Below are positions 1 to 5,815 of a DNA stretch of 6,050 bases, one piece after another. The stretch lies in assembly GCA_030609865.1 (NCBI GenBank), contig JAUWSZ010000177.1:1-6050 (forward strand), in the 5' to 3' direction. The notes under the pieces are model-generated. The model saw nothing but the letters and a program-made list of their open reading frames with translations. It had not been told where the DNA came from and made no database searches. The translations under genes were made by a program, and so were the position numbers. Within the stretch, counting starts at the first letter, position 1; the number at the start of each line of letters is the position of its first letter. The stretch comes from a bacterium (GTDB taxonomy: Bacteria; Desulfobacterota; DSWW01).

Positions 1-86
1 CATTTGCGGGATTTACGAGCGAAACGTAACAATTCCCTGGCATCTTGAAATGCCTGCATTCCCTCTCCCTTGAGAGGCTGTCGATA
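1..86. other. Left edge, no supported gene; possible 3' end of a plus-strand gene
   Basis: No complete gene is visible. In plus frame 1 an open stretch runs from the window edge to a TGA at 46-48 (15 codons). In frame 2 another runs to a TGA at 71-73. Either could be the tail of a plus-strand gene that ends before the hairpin at 87-114, but neither tail is recognisable. A short perfect hairpin (CCTCTC 62-67, loop CCTT, GAGAGG 72-77) is also present. A convergent neighbour is inferred only from the terminator orientation. Confidence 0.2.
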
Positions 87-121
87 AGCGGCCATCTTCA
101 AGCGCTTGGCCGCTAGTTTTT
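87..121 (+). terminator. Probable Rho-independent terminator, plus strand
   Basis: A perfect 8-bp stem, AGCGGCCA (87-94) with TGGCCGCT (107-114), encloses a 12-nt loop. Two bases later comes a run of five T (117-121). The loop and stem also contain the palindrome AAGCGCTT (100-107), which could form an alternative fold. The T-run is only on the plus-strand 3' side, so it would stop transcription coming from the left, not the minus-strand operon on the right. Confidence 0.5.
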
Positions 122-123
122 CC

Positions 124-270
124 CTCGTCCTCGTCCTCGTCGTCGTCCTCGAACCGAAGAATTGGCATTGAGGGCATCGAATCGAACAGGAGAAAGCGGT
201 TCAACGCTTGTGGTGCGCGAGGAAAGCGCCCGTTGTATGATCGAGGACGAGGACGAAGGACGAGGACGAG
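124..270. repeat. Long inverted repeat with GAGGAC/GTCCTC hexamer arms
   Basis: The left arm (124-152) is built from TCGTCC/TCG units. The right arm (241-270) is its reverse complement, made of GAGGAC units. Aligned by eye, the arms match over about 30 positions with one mismatch and one single-base gap. The core (153-240, 88 nt) has no recognisable gene. The transcript of either strand could fold into a long hairpin, but no T-run follows on the minus strand, so it is not a standard terminator of the operon. Short open frames across it are low-complexity translations (Asp/Glu/Gly/Arg or Ser/Arg-rich) and are not credible proteins. Confidence 0.75.
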
Positions 271-281
271 AAGAATAAGGT

Positions 282-323
282 TGTGGCCTGACCCCTGACC
301 CCTGGACCCTGATCCCTGTACCA
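282..323 (-). repeat. Heptamer tandem array, consensus GGGnnCA
   Basis: Read on the minus strand from 323 to 282, six consecutive 7-nt units occur in perfect phase: TGGTACA, GGGATCA, GGGTCCA, GGGGTCA, GGGGTCA and GGCCACA. The array starts one base after the stop codon of the XRE-cupin gene. The 10-mer GGGATCAGGG in it recurs on the plus strand at 4948-4957. The array is noncoding and its function is unknown. It may be transcribed as the 3' tail of the operon mRNA. Confidence 0.65.
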
Positions 324-324
324 T

Positions 325-837
325 TCACGGCGTATACAACACGACGATAAGTTCGGTTTTCTGTGCGGACGGGTTTCGTAGATGATGGGGAATCGAGGCC
401 TCGAAGTGAAGGCTCTCACCCCGCTTCATCGCGTGAAGATCTTCTCCCACCTTGATTTCCACCTCTCCCCGGAGCACATAGACGAACTCCTCGCCGTCGT
501 GCTTGTATTCTATCATCTTGTGATCCCTTCGGGGATCGATCGTGATGCGGAAGGCCCGTAGGTGTTTCTGCTCAGCTCCGGGGGTGAGGGTCCGGTACGA
601 GTAGTTCTGTGTTCTCTTTGTGTAGCTCTCCACCCGCCGCCGGTCGGCGCGCGCCCCATCCGCCATCGTCAGGAACGGGGCCGGATCCACCCGGTAGAGC
701 TGTGCGAACCGCAGCAGCAGGGAGACGGAAGGCGTAGCCTGGCCTCCCTCGATTCCCTCCACGTCCTGGGAGGTCACCTCGAGCGCCCGGGCGACCTCCG
801 CGATCTCGTATTCCCTCTGCTCGCGGAGATCCCGCAC
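325..837 (-). CDS. XRE-family regulator with C-terminal cupin domain
   Basis: Predicted DNA-binding regulator: an N-terminal helix-turn-helix of the Cro/C1 type (about residues 1-56, including EIAEVARALEVTSQDVEGIE), a short linker, then a cupin_2 domain (about 90-170) likely to bind a small ligand. In cupin motif 1 the usual HxH is Tyr111-Lys-His113, followed by Glu117. Motif 2 keeps Pro150, His151 and Asn155. One usual metal ligand is therefore changed. It is the last gene of the operon, 42 nt after etfA, so it may control the acyl-CoA dehydrogenase/ETF genes; this is inference. The start is uncertain. GTG at 837 cuts into the first helix and has no well-spaced Shine-Dalgarno. CTG at 849 would give MGKRVRDLREQ, closer to the usual family start. 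The same frame stays open upstream only to the etfA TAG. Confidence 0.88.
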   Translation of the reverse strand: MRDLREQREYEIAEVARALEVTSQDVEGIEGGQATPSVSLLLRFAQLYRVDPAPFLTMADGARADRRRVESYTKRTQNYSYRTLTPGAEQKHLRAFRITIDPRRDHKMIEYKHDGEEFVYVLRGEVEIKVGEDLHAMKRGESLHFEASIPHHLRNPSAQKTELIVVLYTP

Positions 838-879
838 CCTCTTTCCCAGGCCGGTGATGGGCTGTCCGATCCCCTCCGG

Positions 880-1962
880 CTAGACCTCCTCCGGGGATTT
901 GCCGTACTGCTCGATCAGGAGTTTCCGGAGCTTGCGGAGGAGCTCGGGCAGGATCTGTTTGACGTCCCCCACGATCCCGAGGTCGGCGCACGAGAAGATC
1001 GACGCCTTCGGGTCCCGGTTGACACCCACAATGTACCGGGATTGCTGGATGGCGGCCGTAAACTGGGTCGCCCCGGAGATGCCGAAGGCGAGCAGGACCT
1101 CGGGCGCGATCGTTCGGCCCGTCTGACCAATCATCCGCCCTTCGTCGACCCAGTGCGCGTGGACGGCCGGCCTCGTGGCTCCGACTTCGCCTTCGAGCAG
1201 CCCTGCAAGATCCCAGAGGGTTTGGAAACGGCTTTCACTGCCGATTCCCCGTCCTCCGCACACGACGAGGCGCGCATCCTCCATGGAGCGGTCCGGATCC
1301 GGATCCTTTTTCGCCCCGAGCCGTTTCACCCGCTCCTTGACCGACTTGCCGGGGAAGGGGACCTTTCGGATCTGAGGCGAGTTGCCGCCCTTCTCAGGGG
1401 GGTCGTCGATGTTGTCGAGCGTGGCGTCCGGCCGGACGGTCGCCATCTGAGGCCGTTTTTCCGGGGTCAGGATCTTTCCGTAGATCTGGTCCCCGAAGGC
1501 GGGTACCGTTTGGACCAGAAGCCCGGTTTGCGGATCGATGCCCAGGCGGATGCAATCCGCACAAAGGCCCGTATCCAGTCGGGCGGCCAGCCGGGGGGCC
1601 AGCTCCCGCCCGCAGTCATTCGAGAGGAAGAGGAAGATCTCCGGGCGTTCCTCACGGGCGAGGTGCGCCAGCGCTCCGGTGTAGGTCTCCTGCCGGTAGT
1701 GTTCCAGGCGCTGGTGGTCCATCAAGTAGATCAGGTCAGCCGGGCAGGCCCGAAAGAATTCGAGATGAGGCTCGAGACGGCTTCCCAGGAGAACGAGGGA
1801 GAGGGGCGCGGCCCGCTTCAGGGCAAGGCCCAGGGCTACGTCCAGGAGGGACGCAGTGGCCTTCTTCAGGGCCTCTGTCCGAACGTCCCCGAAAACCCAG
1901 ACGCCCGCATGGCCCTCTTCTTGGGCCGGGCGCGTTGCTGTCTTCTTCCCCCGGTTTTCCAC
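880..1962 (-). CDS. etfA: Electron transfer flavoprotein subunit alpha
   Basis: Alpha subunit of the soluble heterodimeric ETF, which carries electrons between an acyl-CoA dehydrogenase and another redox partner. The N-terminal Rossmann-like domain runs to about residue 180. The C-terminal FAD domain shows GGRGIGSES (237-244), the signature GQTGRTIAPEVLLAFGISGA (from about 279) and SIFSCADLGIVGD (321-333). At 360 residues it is longer than the usual 310-330. The extra length is a charged N-terminal tail (about 1-18) and a long linker (about 181-228). No ferredoxin-like Cys cluster is seen; two Cys in GLCADC are isolated. The GTG start lies 7 nt past the etfB stop, with GGAGG and GAGGG upstream. 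Translation is probably coupled to etfB. Identity is secure; whether the pair bifurcates electrons is not. Confidence 0.96.
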   Translation of the reverse strand: MENRGKKTATRPAQEEGHAGVWVFGDVRTEALKKATASLLDVALGLALKRAAPLSLVLLGSRLEPHLEFFRACPADLIYLMDHQRLEHYRQETYTGALAHLAREERPEIFLFLSNDCGRELAPRLAARLDTGLCADCIRLGIDPQTGLLVQTVPAFGDQIYGKILTPEKRPQMATVRPDATLDNIDDPPEKGGNSPQIRKVPFPGKSVKERVKRLGAKKDPDPDRSMEDARLVVCGGRGIGSESRFQTLWDLAGLLEGEVGATRPAVHAHWVDEGRMIGQTGRTIAPEVLLAFGISGATQFTAAIQQSRYIVGVNRDPKASIFSCADLGIVGDVKQILPELLRKLRKLLIEQYGKSPEEV

Positions 1963-1969
1963 GGTGCCC

Positions 1970-2767
1970 TCAGCCTCCGAGCATGTTGCGTTTTACGAGG
2001 ACGTCAAGGATCCGATCCGCGGCCTCTGCCGGCTTGGTCTGGATGATCTCCCCGGAACGGGGATGCTTCCAGATCGCATACTCGTCCGCCACCGTGGCAG
2101 ATCCGGACCAGCCGATCCGGTCGGGATCCACCTCGAGGTCTTGCCTTGCCCAACGCACGACTTCCGGCTCGCCAAAGGCGCCCTCCACCGACCCGAGAGA
2201 TAGGGGCCTCTCGGTCTGCATCTGTCCGGCCACTGTGATCAGGGCCGGCAGAGGCAGGAGCAGCCGTTCCCGGACCCCGTCCAGGGTCCGCTCCACGCGC
2301 AGGGTTCGCTCCTTCAAGGATGCCTTCACCACATAGGCCGCCATCGGCAGATCGAGGACCTCTGCCATTTGTGGCCCTACCTGAGCGGTGTCGCTGTCCA
2401 GGGTCCTTGCCCCGCACAGGATCAGCGAAACGCCGCCGAGCTTGCGGATACCGGCGGCCAGGGTATGAGCCGTTGCCAGCGTGTCCGCCCCTGCGAAGTC
2501 CGGGTCAGAGAGAAGGACCGCCCTGTCGACTCCGAAGGCCAGGGCCTCCCGGAGGGCTTCCTCCGCCTGCGGAGGGCCCATCGACAGGACCACGACCGTC
2601 CCGCCCTGCTTCTCCTTAAGGTCCACGGCAAGCTCGATGGCCCGGCGATCGTAAGGGTTCAGGATCCCCTCGGTCCTCGCCCGGTCGATCTGGAAGGCAT
2701 CGCCCGTCCTCTTGAAGACAGGCTCCCGGGGGACCTGTTTGATGCAGACGACCCAGGTCGGTTTCAT
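1970..2767 (-). CDS. etfB: Electron transfer flavoprotein subunit beta
   Basis: Beta subunit of the ETF. At 265 residues it is of normal length. Family features are VVCIKQVP (6-13), LNPYDRRAIELAV (36-48), SMGPPQAEEALREALA (62-77), AGADTLATAHTLA (92-104) and DSDTAQVGPQMAE (124-136). The SMGPPQ and AGADTLAT segments resemble ETF-beta of anaerobes such as clostridia and Acidaminococcus, where beta holds a second FAD rather than AMP and can bifurcate electrons; here that is suggestive only. The segment after about 181 (QTERPLSLGSVEGAF), where the dehydrogenase-docking loop normally lies, departs from the usual PRYPSL...KAKKK pattern. The ATG overlaps the acyl-CoA dehydrogenase stop (ATGA), with AGGAG at 2779-2783. 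The frame stays open far upstream, but that part overlaps the dehydrogenase gene and is not coding. Confidence 0.96.
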   Translation of the reverse strand: MKPTWVVCIKQVPREPVFKRTGDAFQIDRARTEGILNPYDRRAIELAVDLKEKQGGTVVVLSMGPPQAEEALREALAFGVDRAVLLSDPDFAGADTLATAHTLAAGIRKLGGVSLILCGARTLDSDTAQVGPQMAEVLDLPMAAYVVKASLKERTLRVERTLDGVRERLLLPLPALITVAGQMQTERPLSLGSVEGAFGEPEVVRWARQDLEVDPDRIGWSGSATVADEYAIWKHPRSGEIIQTKPAEAADRILDVLVKRNMLGG

Positions 2768-3915
2768 GGCTTGCTCGTCTCCTGCAGGTTCCTGGCGATC
2801 ACCATGCGCTGTATCGCTGAGGTGCCCTCGTAGATCTCGGTCACACGGGCGTCCCGCCAGTAGCGCTCGATCGGGTAGCTCTTCGAATAGCCGTACCCTC
2901 CGTGGATCTGGACACCACGGGAGGCGGCTCGGCTGGCCGATTCGCTCGCGTACAGCTTGGCCATGGCCGACGCCGAGGAGAAGGGCCGTTTGTTGTCCCG
3001 CAGCCAGCCCGCCTGGTAGACGAGCAGACGAGCCGCTTCGATTTCGGTGGCCGTGTCCGCCAGCATGTTCTGGATCGATTGAAACCGGGTCAGCGGGGCC
3101 CCGAACTGAATTCTCTGCTGCGCGTATTCCAGCGAGACATCGAGGCTTGCCTGGGCGATGCCCAGGGCCTGCGAGGCGATCCCGATTCGGCCCACATCGA
3201 GGGTTTGAAGGGCGATCCGGACGCCGTCCCCGGGCCGGCCGAGCAGGTTTTCTTTCGGCACCGGGCAATCGGTCATGATCAGGGAAGAGACCGGGTTGGA
3301 GCGCATCCCGCAGAGGTCTTCGAGAGGGCCCACAGAGAAGCCGCGCATGCCGCGCTCCACGATCAGGGTGCTCAGGCCCCTCTTTCTGTCTTCCGGATCC
3401 GTGCGGGCCAGGATCACGGCCACGCCCGCGATCGCTCCGTTCGTGACCCAGATCTTGTTTCCGTTCAGGATGTAACGATCGCCGTCGAGGATTGCGGTTG
3501 TCTCGGTGGCAGAGGCGTCCGATCCAGCGTTCGGCTCGGTCACGCAGAACGAGCCGACACGGTCGCCGGAACACATGCCGGGAAGGATGCGCCGTTTCTG
3601 TTCATCCGTTCCGTAGGCCTCGATCGGATACAGGGATACGCTGTTGTGGACCGTAACGGCCAGGGTGATGCCCGCGCAGACCCGGGCGAGCTCTTCGATC
3701 GTGATGGCATAGCTGATCGTGTCCATCCCGACCCCGCCCCATTCCGGGGAGGCCTGAAGGCCGAACAGGTTCATGGCCTTCATGTCGTCCATCAGTTCCC
3801 AGGGGAACCGCGCCTGCTGATCGAGCTCGTGGGCAATCGGGCCGATCCGGCTCGTGGCAAACTCTCTTACCGTCCGGCGAATGACCCGCTGTTTTGGGCT
3901 GATCTCGAAGTCCAC
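2764..3915 (-). CDS. Acyl-CoA dehydrogenase (short/medium-chain type)
   Basis: Flavoenzyme catalysing alpha,beta-dehydrogenation of an acyl-CoA, or the reverse, with ETF as electron partner. At 383 residues it is full length. Signatures in order are GSFCVTEPNAGSD (121-133), WVTNG (156-160), the FAD contact region RIQFGAPL (268-275), QIHGGYGYSKSYPIERYWRD (336-355) and IYEGTSAIQR (361-370). Glu363 in YEGT is at the position of the catalytic base of medium- and short-chain and butyryl-CoA dehydrogenases. The substrate cannot be fixed from sequence; butyryl-CoA-like or another short acyl or aryl-acyl chain is plausible. The GTG start is supported by AGGGGA about 7 nt upstream and by the typical opening MDFEISPKQR. 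The gene lies 14 nt after the PIG-L gene and overlaps etfB by 4 nt, so the three proteins probably form one electron-transfer unit with EtfAB. Confidence 0.95.
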   Translation of the reverse strand: MDFEISPKQRVIRRTVREFATSRIGPIAHELDQQARFPWELMDDMKAMNLFGLQASPEWGGVGMDTISYAITIEELARVCAGITLAVTVHNSVSLYPIEAYGTDEQKRRILPGMCSGDRVGSFCVTEPNAGSDASATETTAILDGDRYILNGNKIWVTNGAIAGVAVILARTDPEDRKRGLSTLIVERGMRGFSVGPLEDLCGMRSNPVSSLIMTDCPVPKENLLGRPGDGVRIALQTLDVGRIGIASQALGIAQASLDVSLEYAQQRIQFGAPLTRFQSIQNMLADTATEIEAARLLVYQAGWLRDNKRPFSSASAMAKLYASESASRAASRGVQIHGGYGYSKSYPIERYWRDARVTEIYEGTSAIQRMVIARNLQETSKP

Positions 3916-3929
3916 AACTGATCCCCTAT

Positions 3930-4898
3930 TTAGTTCCGTTGGGCGGAGGCCTCTTCAAAGGCGACTACGATCGGGCGGACGCAGTCCTGAAACGTGATCG
4001 GAGTCCCCTCGAAGTCATCGAGGAGATGGTCCAGGAAGCCGGGCCGATACGGAACCCTGCGATAATCGAAATCCCCGGGCACGAGACTCACCTGCTCGCG
4101 TGCGAAGAACCTCTCAGAAGGGTTCTCTCGTCGAAGGACAGACTGAGGCAGGTTCAGGGCCCCCACGATGCGGCGAAATTTCTTGAAGGCGGAACGCAGC
4201 GAGAGGTAGCAGTCGGCCATCCTCTTTTTCGTCTCCAATTCCTGGCCGTCGAGAACGATCCAGTACTTCTCCGCCTCGGATCCGGGCCGCAATCGCCCGG
4301 GCAGAAGGGTCGTCAGGACGTACTCCGGGAACTGGTACAGGGGAATGTCCGCCTCCACTTCTTTTGCGAAGTTACGAACCGCCAGCGCCCCGAAGAAATG
4401 GGCCAGGCCGTGTTCCGGGTGACCCCCATGAAATCCCACCGCAAAGGCCACATCCGGCCTGAACTCGTACGCGGCTTCAGCCATGGACCTGCGGATCGGC
4501 TCGAAGAAGGCGATCACCTCGGACAGCCGCAAAGGGGCCCTCTTCAGCCTGGCCATGTTCCGGTAGATCTCGTTCTCCGAATAGCCGAAGAACCGGGCCT
4601 GGCGAGCGGCCACACCGGACGTTCCGAGGCTCTCCAAGGCCTCCGCCTTGCGGATGGCCGCGTATCGAACCGGATCCAGGTTCTCTGTCCGGGCCAGCCC
4701 GTCCCCGTTGGTCATGAAGACGACCCGAATCCGGTCTCTGAGCCGCTGAAGGATCCCGGAGCAGGCCAGCTCGTCATTCGGGTGCGCGAGCACCAGGAGT
4801 GGCCTCTCGCTTCTCGTCAAAATCTGTATGAATGATCCTCTGTTCACCGCTTCGACCCGCCTCTGTTTCGACTTTCGCAGCTCCATCCTGAAAAGCAC
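3930..4898 (-). CDS. PIG-L/LmbE-like deacetylase family protein with altered active site
   Basis: Member of the PIG-L (LmbE) family, Zn-dependent N-deacetylases of GlcNAc-type substrates such as MshB and BshB. Seen here: LLVLAHPNDE (34-43) in place of the canonical AHPDDE, FMTNGDG (61-67), RKAEALESLG (83-92) and GGHPEHGLAH (158-167), matching the second metal motif HPDH. His39, Asp42 and His163 would keep the zinc site. Asn41 replaces the Asp that acts as general base in MshB (Asp15), so activity may be reduced, altered or lost. The C-terminal 120 residues are not recognised. It is first in the operon, 14 nt before the acyl-CoA dehydrogenase. GTG 4898 is the furthest in-frame start, but it lies only about 3 nt from the predicted transcription start. 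ATG 4886 or GTG 4847 are real alternatives, the latter leaving about 20 residues before the HPNDE motif. Confidence 0.85.
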   Translation of the reverse strand: MLFRMELRKSKQRRVEAVNRGSFIQILTRSERPLLVLAHPNDELACSGILQRLRDRIRVVFMTNGDGLARTENLDPVRYAAIRKAEALESLGTSGVAARQARFFGYSENEIYRNMARLKRAPLRLSEVIAFFEPIRRSMAEAAYEFRPDVAFAVGFHGGHPEHGLAHFFGALAVRNFAKEVEADIPLYQFPEYVLTTLLPGRLRPGSEAEKYWIVLDGQELETKKRMADCYLSLRSAFKKFRRIVGALNLPQSVLRRENPSERFFAREQVSLVPGDFDYRRVPYRPGFLDHLLDDFEGTPITFQDCVRPIVVAFEEASAQRN

Positions 4899-4908
4899 CG
4901 AAACTCAC

Positions 4909-4937
4909 ATCCTAGGAGAAGCGCGCACCCCGGTCAA
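4909..4937 (-). promoter_or_regulatory. Sigma70-type promoter of the PIG-L/acd/etf operon
   Basis: On the minus strand, TTGACC (4937-4932) and TAGGAT (4914-4909) are separated by exactly 17 nt. This matches the -35 consensus at 5 of 6 and the -10 consensus at 4 of 6 positions. Transcription would begin near 4902, almost at the GTG at 4898. The mRNA would be nearly leaderless for that start, or would have a leader of about 15 nt for ATG 4886. It is the only good promoter noticed ahead of the five-gene operon. Confidence 0.6.
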
Positions 4938-4947
4938 GAATACCGAA

Positions 4948-4985
4948 GGGATCAGGGAGCAGCAGGCGAAAGGTGAAAGGGAAAA
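4948..4985 (+). repeat. Degenerate purine-rich heptamer array
   Basis: On the plus strand, GGGATCA (4948), GGGAGCA (4955), a GCA interruption, then GGCGAAA (4965), GGTGAAA (4972) and GGGAAAA (4979) follow in 7-nt phase. After another GCA the GGTATTA heptamers of the next element begin at 4989. The first two units match the GGGnnCA array at 282-323. The stretch is noncoding, between the operon promoter and the palindromic repeat. Confidence 0.5.
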
Positions 4986-4988
4986 GCA

Positions 4989-5087
4989 GGTATTAGGTAT
5001 TAGCCGTTAGGTATTAGCCCACCCCTCTCCACCATGGTGCGCAGTCTGACGGGGGGCTCGGCTGGGAGCTAATACCTAATACCTAAC
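4989..5087 (+). repeat. Palindromic repeat element, copy A (GGTATTA heptamer arms)
   Basis: The left arm (4989-5018) is GGTATTA twice, GCCGTTA, GGTATTA, then GC. The right arm (5068-5087) is the inverted form, GC followed by two TAATACC-type heptamers and TAAC. The arms pair perfectly over GGTATTAGC/GCTAATACC and, allowing one heptamer slip, further out. The 49-nt core (5019-5067) is GC-rich and contains the palindrome CACCATGGTG (5030-5039). The reverse complement of copy B (5961-6050) aligns with it through arms and core. It lies downstream of vapC and could also act as a transcript 3' structure. No target-site duplication is evident. Confidence 0.8.
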
Positions 5088-5125
5088 AGCCAAAGGGCAA
5101 AGGCGGAAGGGAAGGAGTGATGCTG

Positions 5126-5578
5126 CTACACACAGTCATCGAGCAGGAGGCAATCGAACTCCTTGACCCTCTTGAAGGCAGCGTCGTTGCAAAGGAATCC
5201 GGTTGCCCCGGAACAGATCGCAGTGGCCGCTTGTATGGCATCCGGGGTCTTGAGACGATGGTCTGCCCTGAGCCTGGCGGCCGTGTCTGCAATTTCCACG
5301 TTGAGGTCGATCCACCTCAGATTCGGGTAGGTGGTGAGAAGAGCGAAGAACTTCAGGACCAGGTCATCCAGCTTCCTACGGTAGGGTTGAACGAGGATTT
5401 CGAGAAGCGTCAAGGTCGACGTGGTTGCTTTGATGCTGCCGTTCTCAATGGCTTCGAACACCGGGCCGCAAAGGCCGTGGTAACGGGGGTGCCGCTCAAC
5501 GAAGTAGATGAAGACACTCGTATCGAGCGAAAGGAGGGGGTGCTCCTCAAGGAACTTGTACAACAAGGACTTGGTCAC
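5126..5578 (-). CDS. vapC: PIN-domain ribonuclease toxin (VapC family)
   Basis: Toxin of a type II toxin-antitoxin pair. VapC proteins are Mg-dependent PIN-domain endoribonucleases, usually acting on tRNA or rRNA. From the GTG start it has 150 residues, slightly longer than the common 125-145. The acidic active-site set is visible: Asp19 in LSLDTSVFIYF, Glu60 in LTLLEIL, Asp113 in KTPDAIQAATA, and Asp132 in FLCNDAAF, so the site looks intact. GTG at 5578 overlaps the antitoxin TGA as GTGA, the usual coupled arrangement. TTG at 5581 (one codon longer) has slightly better spacing to AGGAG and cannot be excluded. It is less GC-rich by eye than the operon to its left, compatible with lateral acquisition. 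It lies between two inverted palindromic repeats. The cellular RNA target cannot be told from sequence. Confidence 0.9.
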   Translation of the reverse strand: MTKSLLYKFLEEHPLLSLDTSVFIYFVERHPRYHGLCGPVFEAIENGSIKATTSTLTLLEILVQPYRRKLDDLVLKFFALLTTYPNLRWIDLNVEIADTAARLRADHRLKTPDAIQAATAICSGATGFLCNDAAFKRVKEFDCLLLDDCV

Positions 5579-5793
5579 CAAGAACGCCGCTCCTTCTGGA
5601 TGTGCCCCGGGCTGTAGACACCCTCTCCCAGGCCCGATACGGACTGGCGGTAGTTCTCGGGCTTGGGCATGATGATGGTGATCCCGCCCTTCACCACGAC
5701 CAGGAGTTCATCCTTCCCCTTCAAGTGCATAGCCTCCCTGGCTTCCTTGGGGAGAACGATCTGATTCTTTGAGCTGAGTCTTACCACAGGCAT
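5575..5793 (-). CDS. vapB: AbrB/SpoVT-type antitoxin (VapB/MazE-like)
   Basis: Antitoxin partner of the downstream PIN toxin, 72 residues. The N-terminal 45 residues form a SpoVT-AbrB swapped-hairpin DNA-binding domain (VVRLSSKNQIVLPKEAREAM, then LVVVKGGITIIMPKP). The C-terminal tail (about 46-72, ending SPGHIQKERRSW) is the expected toxin-binding segment, with the charged ERRSW ending often seen in such antitoxins. The ATG start is firm: GGAGGGAGG lies 6 nt upstream. The stop overlaps the vapC start. As in other VapBC systems, the antitoxin or complex probably binds its own promoter; inverted repeats at 5816-5864 are candidates for the operator. The family call is strong, and the pairing rests on adjacency and overlap. 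Confidence 0.9.
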   Translation of the reverse strand: MPVVRLSSKNQIVLPKEAREAMHLKGKDELLVVVKGGITIIMPKPENYRQSVSGLGEGVYSPGHIQKERRSW

Positions 5794-5799
5794 GGCGTA

Positions 5800-5808
5800 C
5801 CTCCCTCC
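5800..5808 (-). promoter_or_regulatory. Strong Shine-Dalgarno of vapB
   Basis: Minus-strand GGAGGGAGG, 6 nt before the ATG at 5793. It is the strongest ribosome-binding site in the window and fits high antitoxin synthesis relative to the toxin, whose site is weaker (AGGAG inside the vapB end). Confidence 0.75.
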
Positions 5809-5815
5809 AATCCTT

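Noticed and set aside
241..323. Intrinsic terminator of the minus-strand operon from the repeats after the XRE-cupin stop
   Set aside because: No compact hairpin followed by a minus-strand T-run could be found, and the long inverted repeat is followed by a purine-rich tract.
13..419. Short overlapping minus-strand frames of 70-103 codons across 13-419
   Set aside because: They are translations of simple hexamer and heptamer repeats plus antisense or out-of-frame sequence, with no start-site or domain support.
562..2046. Long plus-strand open frame (494 codons) opposite etfA and the XRE-cupin gene
   Set aside because: It runs antisense to two clearly recognised genes. The translation is Arg/Gly/Asp/Leu-rich without domain features, typical of a shadow frame in GC-rich DNA.
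2768..3574. N-terminal extension of the etfB frame by about 269 codons
   Set aside because: It lies wholly inside the dehydrogenase gene in another frame. The translation is Arg/Pro-rich, and EtfB is complete from ATG 2767.
2902..3921. Plus-strand open frame (339 codons) opposite the acyl-CoA dehydrogenase
   Set aside because: It is antisense shadow of a full-length, motif-complete gene, with no recognisable domain.
3939..4835. Plus-strand open frame (298 codons) opposite the PIG-L gene
   Set aside because: It is antisense to a gene with family motifs, with no ribosome site or domain evidence.
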